A DNA stretch of 64,000 nucleotides from AWTP1-13 sp963775835 (GTDB taxonomy: Bacteria > Pseudomonadota > Alphaproteobacteria > Rhizobiales > Hyphomicrobiaceae), in the NCBI GenBank assembly GCA_963775835.1, contig CAVZKV010000002.1, positions 1-64,000 of the forward strand, given 5' to 3'. The notes below the pieces were generated by a model that saw only the letters and a list, made by a program, of their open reading frames with translations, ran no database searches and was not told the DNA's origin. The position numbers and the translations under genes are program-made. This document shows positions 54,944-64,000 of this stretch, one piece after another; position 1 is the stretch's first letter; every line of letters starts with the position of its first letter.

Positions 54944-57663
54944 GGCGCAACCTTCTCCTGCTCCGCTGGCTCCGGTACGGGTAGGGTGATCGTGAACACA
55001 GCGCCCGTGCGGTCAGTGCGATTCGCAGCCGTTATTGTGCCGCCCATAGCCTCGACGAAGCCGCGTGAGATCGCCAGGCCCAATCCTGTGCCGGCGCGCA
55101 CCTGATCGCCCTTCCGCGAACGATAGAACTTATCGAAGATGCGTTCGAGGTCAGCTGACGGCACGCCATCTCCCTCGTCGAGGATCTGTAGGCGGACGCT
55201 GTCTCCTTCCTGCCAGCTCTGAAGGCGGACGGTCGTATCAGGCGGTGCGTACTTTGCAGCGTTGTCCAGGAGATTGAACAGGACCTGTTCGAACAGCACG
55301 GCATCCACCGACACCATCGGCAGGTCCGGGCTAATCTCCATCTCCACCCGATGCTTGGCCAGAATCTTGCTCGCCCGCTCCAGGGCGCTGCCCACGATTT
55401 CGCCGATATCGTGCAACGCCGCATTCGGCACCACGGCTCCCGATTCGAGCTTCGTCATGTCCAGCAGATTGGCGATGAAGCGGTTTAACCGCTCCGACTC
55501 GTCAATGATAGTGGTGAGAAGTTCGGCTTTGGCGTCGTCATCGAAGGACTTGGAAAGATCGCGCAATGCTCCGGCTGCGCCAAGAACAGACGCCAAAGGG
55601 GTCTTGAGGTCGTGCGAGATCGACGTCAGCAGCGCCGAGCGCAAACGGTCCGTCTCAGCCACCCGCCGCACCGTCTCAATGTCCTCAACGAGATGGACCC
55701 GCTCGATCGCCAAGGCGCCCTGGTCGCTGAGGGCGTCCAAGAGACGCCGCTGCTCGGCGCGCAAGAGCGCACCGGGCCCGTCGCGACAGATCCCGAGAAT
55801 ACCGATTTGGCCGCGCCCGGTACGCATCGGCATGAACAGCCATTTGGCACCGGGCAGTGCATCAGAGTCGCGGCCAGCCGGCCGGTTCTTCTCCCACGCC
55901 CACTTGGCTGCTGCCAGGTCGGCCTCTTCGAGGGTATCTTCCGGCGGATAGCCAGCCTTGAGCGCAATCGATGCGTTCTCGGGGAGCAGCAACACCACGC
56001 GTACCTTCAGCATGGATGCGATCTGATAGGCGGTGGCCCACAGCACATCATCGAGCGTGCCGGCACCGGCCAGCTTGCGGCTGAAGGCATAAAGCGACTC
56101 CACCGAGCGCACGCGCTCCCGGGCGCTCACCGTTTGGCGCCATCCGCGCGCGGCAAGATTGGAGACCACCACGGCAACGACCGTGAATAGGACGAATGCG
56201 GCAATGTTCGTCGGGTCCGTAATCGTAAAGGTGTAGACTGGCGGCAAAAAGAAGAAGTTGTAGCTGAGGGACGCGCCGACGGTGGCAACGAGCGACGGCC
56301 ACAGTCCGTAGCGGACCGCAATTCCGACGATGGCGGTGAGGAATATCAGGTCGACGTTCTCGAGCCCGAAGTGGGGTTGAACCAACCTGCTGACTGCGAG
56401 CGCTGCAGCCACGGCCAGCAAGGCAACAATATAGGGGAGTGGATCAAGGGGCTGTGCCGCGGAGACCGGTGCCACCTTCGTTGTCAGCGTCTCCGGCGCG
56501 GCGGCCTCGCCAGCGATGACGTGCACGCTAATGTAGCCGGCCCTACGCACGAGGTCATGCACAACCGAGCCCTGCAGCATTTCAAACCAACGGGAGCGCG
56601 TGGATTTGCCGATGATGATGTGCGTGACGTTGTTCTTGCGGGCGAAGCCCAGCACGTCATCAGCGATGCGCCGCGCGGCCGCGGGCATGGTGATGGCCTC
56701 GCCCTCGAGGCGTTCGGCAAGGCGCAACGTCTGTGCAATTCGGTCCCGCTCTTCTTCGCTGAGCTGAAGGCTTCGCCTGGTCTCGACGTAGAGTGCTGTC
56801 CAGGGTGCGTGCAGGCGATCGGCAAGACGCTTGGCGTGACGCACAAGGGCGGCCGAGCGCGGATCCTCGCTAACACAAACGAGAATCCGATCCCCCGCGG
56901 CCCACGGCCCGGAAATTGCGCGCGCCCGCATGTGCTCGAGCAGCTGCTCGTCGACGCGATCCGCCGTCCGCCGCAGGGCCAGCTCGCGCAGGGCCGTCAG
57001 ATTGGCCGGCGAGAAATAGTGCTTGAGGGCGCGTTCGGCCTGCTTGGGGACGTAGACCTTGCCTTCTTTCAGGCGTTGAATCAGGTCGTCGGGCGTCAGG
57101 TCAACGAGCTCGATGGCGTCTGCGCGGTCGAGAATGGCATCGGGAACGATCTCGCGCACGCGCACGCGCGTGATCTGCGCGACGACGTCGTTCAGGCTCT
57201 CGATGTGCTGGATGTTGACGGTCGTATAGACGTCGATGCCGGCATCGAGCAACTCTTCGACATCTTGGTAGCGCTTGGGATGACGGCTGCCCGGGATATT
57301 GGTATGGGCGAGCTCGTCGACCAGGATGAGAGCTGGGCGACGCTTGAGCGCCGCATCGATATCAAACTCGTTCAAGATGCGATTGACATAGACCGTCGGC
57401 TTGCGGGGAATGACCTCGAAGCCCTCCAGCAACGCCTCGGTCTCTTTACGTCCGTGGGTCTCGACGACGCCGACGACGACGTCCACGCCCTCCTTGAGCT
57501 TGGCACGCGCCGACTGCAGCATCTCGTAGGTCTTGCCGACACCGGGCGCGGCCCCGACAAAAATCTTCAGACGCCCGGCGCGACCTTTCTCTTCGCGCCT
57601 GGCCTCGGCAAGGAGGGCTTCCGGCGAAGGACGTTGCTCGGGGTCGCTCCGCGGATCTGCCAT
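54940..57663 (-). CDS. kdpD: KdpD potassium sensor histidine kinase
   Basis: 907 residues. N-terminal KdpD domain with Walker A GAAPGVGKTYEML and LVDELAHTNIPGSRHPKRYQ, then a universal-stress-like domain (RILVCVSEDPRSAALVRHAK), four membrane helices of DUF4118 (~400-500), a GAF-type region, HisKA with H684 (SISHDLKTPLASV) and an HATPase domain (LFNLLDNAAKYAPPDT, GTGLGLAISRGFVEAMGG). Complete. The Walker and DELAHTN motifs are intact. Confidence 0.95.
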   Translation of the reverse strand: MADPRSDPEQRPSPEALLAEARREEKGRAGRLKIFVGAAPGVGKTYEMLQSARAKLKEGVDVVVGVVETHGRKETEALLEGFEVIPRKPTVYVNRILNEFDIDAALKRRPALILVDELAHTNIPGSRHPKRYQDVEELLDAGIDVYTTVNIQHIESLNDVVAQITRVRVREIVPDAILDRADAIELVDLTPDDLIQRLKEGKVYVPKQAERALKHYFSPANLTALRELALRRTADRVDEQLLEHMRARAISGPWAAGDRILVCVSEDPRSAALVRHAKRLADRLHAPWTALYVETRRSLQLSEEERDRIAQTLRLAERLEGEAITMPAAARRIADDVLGFARKNNVTHIIIGKSTRSRWFEMLQGSVVHDLVRRAGYISVHVIAGEAAAPETLTTKVAPVSAAQPLDPLPYIVALLAVAAALAVSRLVQPHFGLENVDLIFLTAIVGIAVRYGLWPSLVATVGASLSYNFFFLPPVYTFTITDPTNIAAFVLFTVVAVVVSNLAARGWRQTVSARERVRSVESLYAFSRKLAGAGTLDDVLWATAYQIASMLKVRVVLLLPENASIALKAGYPPEDTLEEADLAAAKWAWEKNRPAGRDSDALPGAKWLFMPMRTGRGQIGILGICRDGPGALLRAEQRRLLDALSDQGALAIERVHLVEDIETVRRVAETDRLRSALLTSISHDLKTPLASVLGAAGALRDLSKSFDDDAKAELLTTIIDESERLNRFIANLLDMTKLESGAVVPNAALHDIGEIVGSALERASKILAKHRVEMEISPDLPMVSVDAVLFEQVLFNLLDNAAKYAPPDTTVRLQSWQEGDSVRLQILDEGDGVPSADLERIFDKFYRSRKGDQVRAGTGLGLAISRGFVEAMGGTITAANRTDRTGAVFTITLPVPEPAEQEKVAP

Positions 57664-57701
57664 GGATCAACCAGATAAGTCGGACAGCCTACCGGCCGCG
57701 G

Positions 57702-58307
57702 TCATTGTGTCGCTGCACGATCCAAAGCCATGTTGAGGGCCAGCACGTTGACGCGGGCCTCGCCGAGGAAGCCGAGGGTGCGGCCCTCGACATTCTGGCC
57801 GACGAGCTGGCGCAAGCGATCCTCGGGCATATTGCGCGCCTTCGCGACGCGGGGCACCTGGAACAAGGCGGCCTCGGGCGAGATGTGCGGGTCGAGACCG
57901 CCAGCCGATGTCGTCACCAGGTCGATGGGGACCGGTGCGGAGGGATTTTCCTGCTTCAGCTTGTCGACATCACCCTTGACGCGGTCGATCAGTGCCTTGT
58001 TGGTCGGGCCGAGGTTCGAGCCCATGGAGTTCGCGGCATTGTAGGGTGCGTCGACCGTCTTGGTCGCGTCCTTGGGATCGGGCGCATTGGTGGCAGAAGG
58101 CCGCCCGTGGAAGTATTTGTCGTCGGCGAAGACCTGACCGATCTGCGCCGAGCCGACGATCTTGCCGTCCTTCTCGATCATGCTGCCGTTCGCCTGTTTC
58201 GGGAACAGCACCTGGGCGAGGCCGGTCATGGCCAAAGGATAGGCCAAGCCGGTGATTAGAGTAAGGGCGACCAGTAAGATGATCGCCGGGCGGATTTCTC
58301 TCAACAT
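57702..58307 (-). CDS. kdpC: Potassium-transporting ATPase subunit C
   Basis: 201 residues from ATG 58307, preferred because GAGGAG lies 8 nt upstream and the longer start at 58322 overlaps kdpB. One N-terminal membrane helix (PAIILLVALTLITGLAYPLA), then the KdpC motifs QVFADDKYFHGRPSAT, SNLGPTNKALIDRV, PVPIDLVTTSAGGLDPHISP and ALNMALD. Stabilises the KdpFABC complex. Confidence 0.94.
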   Translation of the reverse strand: MLREIRPAIILLVALTLITGLAYPLAMTGLAQVLFPKQANGSMIEKDGKIVGSAQIGQVFADDKYFHGRPSATNAPDPKDATKTVDAPYNAANSMGSNLGPTNKALIDRVKGDVDKLKQENPSAPVPIDLVTTSAGGLDPHISPEAALFQVPRVAKARNMPEDRLRQLVGQNVEGRTLGFLGEARVNVLALNMALDRAATQ

Positions 58308-58318
58308 GACTGTTCTCC

Positions 58319-60433
58319 TCAAGCCAGGTGCAGAGCCGTGACGACGAGGTCGATGGCCTTGATGCCGATGAAGGGAATGATGATGCCGCCGAGACCATAG
58401 ATCAGCAGGTTGCGGCGCAGCAGGGGGCCGGCGCCGATCGGGCGGTAGGCGACACCCTTCAGTGCCAACGGGATCAGGGCGATGATGATCAGCGCGTTGA
58501 AGATGATCGCCGACAGGATGGCGCTCTGCGGCGTGGCCAGGTTCATGATGTTGAGGGCCTGTAGCTGCGGATAAAAAGCCAGGAACATCGCCGGGATGAT
58601 GGCGAAGTACTTGGCGACGTCGTTGGCGATCGAGAAGGTGGTGAGTGCGCCGCGCGTCATCAGCAGCTGCTTGCCGATCTCGACCACCTCGATCAGCTTG
58701 GTCGGGTTGGAGTCGAGGTCGACCATGTTGCCGGCTTCGCGAGCAGCAACCGTGCCGGTGTTCATGGCCACGCCGACGTCAGCCTGTGCGAGTGCGGGGG
58801 CATCGTTGGTGCCGTCGCCGCACATGGCGACCAGCTTGCCCTTGGCCTGCTCGTCGCGGATCAGACGCAGCTTGTCCTCCGGCGTCGCCTGGGCCAGGAA
58901 ATCGTCCACGCCGGCTTCCGCGGCGATCGCGGCTGCAGTCGTCGGGTTGTCACCGGTGATCATAATGGTGCGGATGCCCATGCGCCGCAGCTCGGCAAAG
59001 CGCTCGCGGATGCCGCCCTTAACGATATCCTTGAGATGGATGACGCCGAGCAGTTTGCCATCGCGGGCGACTGCCAATGGCGTTCCGCCCGATTTGGCGA
59101 TCCCCTCCGCTATCGTCTGTAGCTCACGCGCCGCCTCGGTGCTCACGCCGGGCTTGAGGGCGACCGCAACGGCGGCACGACTGGGGGCCGGCGCGCCACC
59201 GTTGAGCAAGCTCAGGATAGCATCGACCGCGCCCTTGCGGATCGATGTGGAGCCGAATTCGACGCCGCTGATCCGCGTCTGTGCGGAGAACGGAATGAAC
59301 TTGGCGTTGAGCTCGCTCATGTCGCGTCCGCGGATGCCATACTTCTCTTTGGCGAGCACGACGATGGAGCGACCCTCCGGTGTCTCGTCGGCCAGCGATG
59401 CCAGCTGCGCGGCGTCCGCCAGCTCCTGTTCGCTGACGCTGCGCAGCGGCTTGAACTCTGTCGCTTGGCGGTTGCCCAGCGTGATGGTGCCGGTCTTGTC
59501 GAGCAAGAGGGTATCGACGTCGCCCGCGGCCTCCACCGCCCGGCCTGACATGGCGAGCACGTTGAAGCGCACGAGGCGGTCCATGCCGGCGATTCCGATC
59601 GCCGAGAGCAGCGCGCCAATGGTGGTGGGGATCAATGTGACGAACAGCGCGACGAGCACGACGATGGAGACCGCACCGCCCGCATACGCGACGTAGCTCG
59701 GGATTGTTGCCGTGGCGAAGACGAAGATGATGGTCAAACCCACGAGCAGGATATTGAGCGCGATCTCGTTGGGTGTCTTCTGGCGCTCGGCCCCCTCGAC
59801 CAGCCTGATCATGCGATCGAGGAAGGTTGACCCCTGCGCCGCCGTGATGCGCACGCGGATCCAGTCCGAGAGCACTTGTGTGCCGCCGGTTACCGCCGAT
59901 CGATCGCCGCCGGACTCGCGGATGACGGGGGCCGACTTGCCGGTGATGGCCGCCTCGTTGACCGAGGCGATACCTTCGATGACCTCGCCGTCGGACGGGA
60001 TGAAATCGCCGGCTTCGACCAGCACGATGTCCCCGACCCTCAGGCTGGTGCCGGGGACAAGCTTATAGTCTCTGGAATTCGCCGCTTGCAGGAGTTTGGC
60101 CTGGGTCTCGGTGCGCTGGCGCCGCAGCGAATCCGCCTGCGCCTTGCCGCGGCCCTCGGCAACGGCCTCTGAGAAGTTGGCGAACAGAACCGTCAACCAC
60201 AGCCACAGGATGATCTGGAATGTAAAGCCAAGGTTGCCGCCGCCCGTGACCAGATCACGAATGAGGAAGACGGTGGTCAGGATCGTGACGATCTCGAGGA
60301 CGAACATCACCGGGTTCTTGATCAGCGTGCGCGGATCGAGCTTCACAAATGCCGAGCCGATCGCCGGGACGATGATCTTGGCGTCGAACAGTGCCGATAC
60401 CGGCATGCTCTTGCGCAGTGTGGAGGTTTCCAT
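58319..60433 (-). CDS. kdpB: Potassium-transporting ATPase subunit B (P-type ATPase)
   Basis: 704 residues. P-type ATPase with phosphorylated D312 in LLLDKTGTITLGNR, nucleotide-binding KGAVDAI, the TGDNPTTAAAIAAEAGVDDF and GDGTNDAPALAQADVGVAMN hinge, and the actuator TGKS loop (AAITGKSAPVIRES). Membrane helices at both ends as in E. coli KdpB. Hydrolyses ATP to drive high-affinity K+ uptake through KdpA. 16 nt downstream of kdpA. Confidence 0.95.
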   Translation of the reverse strand: METSTLRKSMPVSALFDAKIIVPAIGSAFVKLDPRTLIKNPVMFVLEIVTILTTVFLIRDLVTGGGNLGFTFQIILWLWLTVLFANFSEAVAEGRGKAQADSLRRQRTETQAKLLQAANSRDYKLVPGTSLRVGDIVLVEAGDFIPSDGEVIEGIASVNEAAITGKSAPVIRESGGDRSAVTGGTQVLSDWIRVRITAAQGSTFLDRMIRLVEGAERQKTPNEIALNILLVGLTIIFVFATATIPSYVAYAGGAVSIVVLVALFVTLIPTTIGALLSAIGIAGMDRLVRFNVLAMSGRAVEAAGDVDTLLLDKTGTITLGNRQATEFKPLRSVSEQELADAAQLASLADETPEGRSIVVLAKEKYGIRGRDMSELNAKFIPFSAQTRISGVEFGSTSIRKGAVDAILSLLNGGAPAPSRAAVAVALKPGVSTEAARELQTIAEGIAKSGGTPLAVARDGKLLGVIHLKDIVKGGIRERFAELRRMGIRTIMITGDNPTTAAAIAAEAGVDDFLAQATPEDKLRLIRDEQAKGKLVAMCGDGTNDAPALAQADVGVAMNTGTVAAREAGNMVDLDSNPTKLIEVVEIGKQLLMTRGALTTFSIANDVAKYFAIIPAMFLAFYPQLQALNIMNLATPQSAILSAIIFNALIIIALIPLALKGVAYRPIGAGPLLRRNLLIYGLGGIIIPFIGIKAIDLVVTALHLA

Positions 60434-60449
60434 GGAATTGGCTCCAACG

Positions 60450-62161
60450 TCAGTTCGAGGAGAAGGTGGTACCGGCGATCATCGCGAAGTGCTCAACGAT
60501 GGGTCCGAGCGCGAGCGCCGGGAAGAAGGTGAGACCACCGATGATGAGGATGACGCCGACGACGAGGCCGACGAACAGGCCGCCGGTGGTCGGGAAGGTG
60601 CCGGCGGAAGCCGGGACGGTCTTCTTGGCTGCCAGCGAGCCGGCAATCGCCATAGCCGGGATGATCATCCAGAAGCGGCCGACCAGCATGGCGATGGCGC
60701 CGGTGGTGTTGTACCAGAGCGTGTTGCCGGTGAGGCCCGCGAAGGCCGAGCCGTTGTTGCCGGTCTGCGAGGTGTAGGCATAGAGCACCTCGGTGAAGCC
60801 GTGCGGTCCAGGGTTGGCCATCGAAGCGACCGCCGGGGGGATCACCACGGCCGCAGCCGTCCAGCCCAGATACATCAGCGGCAGGATCAAAATGGCGAGC
60901 ATGGCCATCTTGACCTCTTTGGCCTCGATCTTCTTGCCGACGTACTCGGGCGTGCGGCCCACCATCAGGCCGGCCACGAACACCGAGAGGATGACGAACA
61001 GCAGCATGCCGTACATGCCCGCACCCACGCCGCCGACGATGATCTCGCCCAACTGAATGTTAATGAGCGGGATCATGCCGCCGAGCGCGGTGAAGCTGTC
61101 GTGCATGGCGTTGACGGCGCCGCAGGAGGCGGCGGTGGTAATCACGGCGAACAAGGCGGACGCGACGATGCCGAAGCGCACCTCCTTGCCTTCCATGTTG
61201 CCGCCGGTAAGGCCCATAGCGGTAAAGAGGTCATTGCCACGCGCCTCGGCCCAATAAGCGACGCTGACTCCGGCGAGGAACAGCACACCCATCACGGCCA
61301 AGATGGCCCAGCCTTGCTTCTGGTTGCCGACCATGCGGCCGAACACATTGGTGAGAGCCGCGCCGATGGCGAAGATCGAGATCATCTGCACGAAGTTCGA
61401 CAGCGCCGTGGGGTTCTCGAAGGGATGCGCGGCATTGGCATTGAAGAAGCCGCCGCCGTTGGTGCCGAGCATCTTGATGGCCACCTGCGAGGCCACGGGA
61501 CCGACCGCGATCGTTTGCTTGGCACCCTCCAGCGTAGTCGCGTCGACATACGGACCCAGCGTCTGCGGCATGCCCTGCCAAACGAGGAAGAGGCCATAGA
61601 CGACGCAGATCGGCAGCAGGATGTAGAGCGTGCAGCGGGTCACATCGACCCAGAAATTGCCGATGGTCTGCATGGACGCGCGCGCGAAGCCGCGGATCAG
61701 CGCCACTGCCAGCACGATGCCGGTGGCCGCAGAGAGAAAGTTCTGATGCGTCAGACCGAGCATCTGCACTAGATAGGAAAGCGTGCTTTCGCCGCCGTAG
61801 TTCTGCCAGTTGGTGTTGGTGATGAAGCTCACCGCCGTATTGAAGCTGAGGTCCGGCGCCACCGCCGATTGCTCGGCCGGATTGAAGGGCAGAGACCCTG
61901 GAAGCGCATCAGCCCATAGAGGATCAAGAAGGCGCCCACATGAAACAGAAGCATGGCAACCGTGTAGGTAAGCCAATGCTGCTCGCGCTTCTCATCAACG
62001 CCGCTGATGCCGTATAGGACCGCTTCAACTGGCCGTAGGACGGGCGAGAGGAACGTGCGCTCACCGTTGAAGACGCGCGTCATGTAGCCGCCGAGGGGCT
62101 TCACCAGCGCGACGACGATGGCGCAATAGAGCAGGATCTGAATCCAACCGATGAGGGTCAT
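60450..62161 (-). pseudogene. kdpA: Potassium-transporting ATPase subunit A, frameshifted
   Basis: Both halves are present. N-part from ATG 62161: WIQILLYCAIVVALVKPLGG, YMTRVFNGERTFLSPVLRPV, ILYGLMRFQG. C-part from ~61895: SLPFNPAEQSAVAPDLSFNT, VSFITNTNWQNYGGESTLSY, GTNGGGFFNANAAHPFENPT, NNGSAFAGLT. These include the selectivity-filter loops. The join is in ccc (minus GGG) at 61896-61898, where adding one G restores FQGSLPFNPAEQ. About 570 residues, normal for KdpA. Since the rest of kdp is intact, a sequencing error is likely. Confidence 0.9.
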
Positions 62162-62174
62162 GGGATGCGCCTCT

Positions 62175-62264
62175 TCAGAACTGTTCCGGACGCAGAAGGG
62201 CGTAAACGAGGTAGATCAGGAGCGCCGCGGTGACGACGCCGCCCAGGATGTATTCGACGAGCAT
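62175..62264 (-). CDS. kdpF: KdpF, small subunit of potassium-transporting ATPase
   Basis: 29 residues beginning MLVEYILGG and ending YALLRPEQF, a single membrane helix as expected for KdpF, which stabilises the KdpABC complex. AGAGGAG upstream of the ATG. 13 nt before kdpA. Confidence 0.88.
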   Translation of the reverse strand: MLVEYILGGVVTAALLIYLVYALLRPEQF

Positions 62265-62275
62265 GGGGTTCTCCT

Positions 62276-62359
62276 CTAGAGACGGTCGCAGCCGTAGGCG
62301 TAAGCGATCGACAGGATGAAGAAGCCGATGCCGCCGGCTATCAAGATCACGTCCAACAT
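62276..62359 (-). CDS. 27-residue membrane micro-protein at head of kdp operon
   Basis: Begins MLDVILIAGG and ends YAYGCDRL: one hydrophobic helix with a C-terminal Cys-Asp-Arg. AAGGAG 7 nt upstream of ATG 62359. It lies 11 nt before kdpF and has the same size and style, so it is likely another small Kdp-associated peptide. I recall similar short ORFs ahead of kdpF in rhizobia, but not a name. Confidence 0.65.
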   Translation of the reverse strand: MLDVILIAGGIGFFILSIAYAYGCDRL

Positions 62360-62478
62360 GGGTTGCTCCTTGCGATCAGTGCATTTCGCCCGGTGGTCGA
62401 TCGACTTCGAGCGCACACGACCTTGATCTGTCGCCGCGGGCTTCCCCGCTGCAGCGGCGGATACTTGCCCACGACCGC

Positions 62479-62487
62479 ATATAAAAT
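62479..62487 (-). promoter_or_regulatory. Possible kdp promoter/KdpE site
   Basis: The minus strand has ATTTTATAT, an isolated AT-rich tract about 120 nt upstream of the first kdp-locus start codon. KdpE sites in enterics are also T/A tracts, but no clear direct repeat is visible, so this is a weak call. Confidence 0.25.
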
Positions 62488-62589
62488 CGAGATGGGTCGG
62501 AGGGGGCCCGGTATAGGAATTCCATAGGAAAATACGCGTCCGAACCTACTTTCCGCAGGTCGAGGGCGTAATTTGGGGTGAATTTCTGG

Positions 62590-64000
62590 CTACCGGGGTA
62601 GCCGAAAGGCGTCCTGTGAGACGCCCAGCAGCTTGAGTACGAGGTGTTGCAGGTCGGTGAGCTGGACGTCGAAGACCTGCACGATCTTGCCGTGCTGCAG
62701 GAGTTGGTGCCGCTCGGCAAGGCTGAACAGACGCAGGACTTGTTCCGTGGTGGGACGCGTGCAGCTGCGCTGCTCGGGATAGAGCGGCAGCTCGGCGATT
62801 TTGTCGCGCTTCATGGCAAGGCGCAGCTCGCGCTCGCTGATGGCCTGCACGAGGAGCGCAAGAAAATAGAGGGTGAAGAGCGCTTCGATGCGCCCTTCGT
62901 TCTTGAGCAGCACCGGGGCAATCTCGTGCACGGACTTGATTTGCTCGAAGCGCTTCTCGATCATGGGTTGGCCCTTGTGGGCCTCGAGGACCTGGGCCGG
63001 TGACAGGTTGCGATCGTTGGTGATCAACGGATACATGCCGTCGCTCTTGTGGTCGTAGGCGATGGCGTCCTGGTCGATCCTCCATTCGATATCGAAGCGG
63101 CGCTTGCTGATCTTGCGATAGGCCGTCGCGGGGCCTGGCCGGCCTGGCCGCGATTGCTTGTAGATATGGTCCTCACGTACGGTGCGCTCGACCTTGATGT
63201 AGCGAACGACGTGGTGCTTCTCGAGGATTGTCTTGATTTGCAAATCGATATCGGCTGCTCGCCGCAACCTGGTCCTTGGCCCGGCGAGCCGCTCGCGCAA
63301 TTCGGCGAGCTCTTCGTTGGCCGCGGCCACGTTCCGCTGTCGCCTCGCCTCTTGGCGCAGAGTGAGCAGCGTGCTCCAGATCCAGACGACGGTCCAGCCT
63401 TCCGCCGACGGCAATGGCGCCGAATAGACGAACCAGCGATCGCGTGGCCCATCGGCATAGCGAAGATGAGGGCGATCCCAAACGCAGGTCCACTCGGGGG
63501 TATGGGTTTGGATCCACTTGCGAAACTCTTCGTCCTCCGAGCGACTGCGTGGCAGTACGGTGACGAAGCGCCCGCCGGCGCGATCGATATGGTCATGTTC
63601 TCGCGCGAGCACAGCTTGGAGTCGGCGACGTAGAGGAAGTCTGCCCGCCCTGCCACGGCGCGCAGCGTGTTCCAGCTCTCGATGTGGGTGCGCGAGTTAC
63701 TGGTGTTGCCATCGCTGCAGCGAAACGCGACGGGGATATTGCCGTCGGCGGCCATAGTGAGGACGAACAACAGCTGCTTGAGATCGGGGCGGTGGGCCTT
63801 GGAGTGGCCAAAGGTGATGGCCGGGGCGGTGCGGCCGCGGATCTTGCGGCCCCAGGCGCCGCGGTAGGCGCCGCAGAAGCTGATCGTGGTGCTGTCGTTA
63901 TGAAACTCGTCAAACTTCAAGGCGAAGCGCTGGCCGACTGCCAACACCACATCGGTGATGAGCGCGGCTCGATCGGCATCGAATAGCCGGTCGAGGGCGC
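62590..64000 (-). pseudogene. IS1634-family transposase, frameshifted and cut by window edge
   Basis: Minus-strand DDE transposase of the large IS4-like (IS1634) group. N-part: VGQRFALKFDEFHNDSTTIS, IRGRTAPAITFGHSKAHRPD, LKQLLFVLTMAADGNIPVAF (DLKQ block), FLYVADSKLCSREN. Frame switches near 63593 to DHIDRAGGRFVTVLPRSRSE, then YDHKSDGMYPLITNDRNLSP, MIEKRFEQIKSVHEIAPVLL (K-R-F/E region). The frame is open at position 64000. One missing G would restore SRENMDHIDRAGG. Inserted just upstream of the kdp promoter region. Confidence 0.8.

Noticed and set aside
56371..57678. 435-aa plus-strand open frame opposite kdpD
   Set aside because: Antisense to the conserved KdpD N-terminal motifs, so not a real gene.
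60096..61772. 558-aa plus-strand open frame opposite kdpA/kdpB
   Set aside because: Antisense shadow of well-recognised kdp genes; composition rich in Gly, Asp, His and Arg with no domain.
1..64000. tRNA, rRNA or CRISPR array
   Set aside because: I looked for cloverleaf ends beside the integrase relics and for regularly spaced repeats and saw none; a tRNAscan and CRISPR search would settle it.
62590..64000. Complete IS1634 element with both inverted repeats
   Set aside because: The distal end is outside the window and I could not define the proximal repeat with confidence near 62530-62590.

Overview
The window looks like a chromosomal segment of a high-GC alphaproteobacterium of the Rhizobiales, probably the Bradyrhizobiaceae/Nitrobacteraceae or a near relative. 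This is inferred from codon and base usage and from the families present: a TAXI/Sel1 pair, PaoABC, UbiB next to a DUF6781-like gene, a caspase-domain relic, and Kdp with its own EIIA-Ntr. I saw no rRNA, tRNA or CRISPR array. Intact operons alternate with gene-poor stretches full of broken insertion sequences, truncated genes and short repeats, so this is an accessory, slowly eroding region.

Layout. 0.2-7.1 kb: an M1/M28/PDZ metallopeptidase (frameshifted), a TolB-like propeller protein, a polytopic membrane protein and a ChaN/PDZ protein, then relics of a tyrosine recombinase and a caspase-domain protein. 8.3-12.1 kb: a fatty-acid desaturase and a UbiB-type kinase with a helical partner. 12.4-19.2 kb: a repeat plus transposase scrap, then a nucleoside-type ABC importer (BMP, two permeases, double ATPase) with an amidohydrolase. 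19.3-21.4 kb: a beheaded TAXI receptor, a Sel1 protein and an IS481 relic. 22.4-29.6 kb: a LysR regulator divergent from paoABC-CMD-cupin, and an alpha/beta hydrolase. 29.9-33.2 kb: a large SAM/cyclase/AAA/TPR regulator (frameshifted). 34-41.5 kb: small secreted and membrane proteins, an outer-membrane channel-like protein, MarC, an AT-rich islet and several relics. 41.9-47.8 kb: a BlaI repressor, an M56 metalloprotease sensor carrying a VHL-beta-like domain, then DUF1800 and DUF1501 genes. 48.3-53.5 kb: hypothetical genes, a Gfo/Idh/MocA oxidoreductase and a secF relic. 53.7-62.4 kb: a complete minus-strand kdp locus (27-aa micro-ORF, kdpF, A, B, C, D, E) followed by ptsN. 62.6-64 kb: an IS1634-type transposase running off the edge.

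The most system-like novelty is the block at 41.9-47.8 kb. A BlaI/M56 pair senses through an extracytoplasmic tail with no penicillin-binding domain; instead it has DUF3471-like repeats and a VHL-beta-like fold between two copies of another repeat. A 10-bp motif upstream of blaI recurs upstream of the DUF1800-DUF1501 pair, so the pair may be the regulated output. In the kdp locus, a private EIIA-Ntr next to KdpDE suggests that the phosphotransferase-potassium link is hard-wired into the operon.

Five long genes (M1/M28, BMP, cyclase, kdpA, IS1634 transposase) are each broken by what reads as a single-base indel in a short mononucleotide run, while their sequence is otherwise well preserved. 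That pattern fits sequencing error as well as recent mutation. Other relics (the HTH gene at 39 kb, integrase, caspase, secF, IS481) carry several lesions and are truly decayed.
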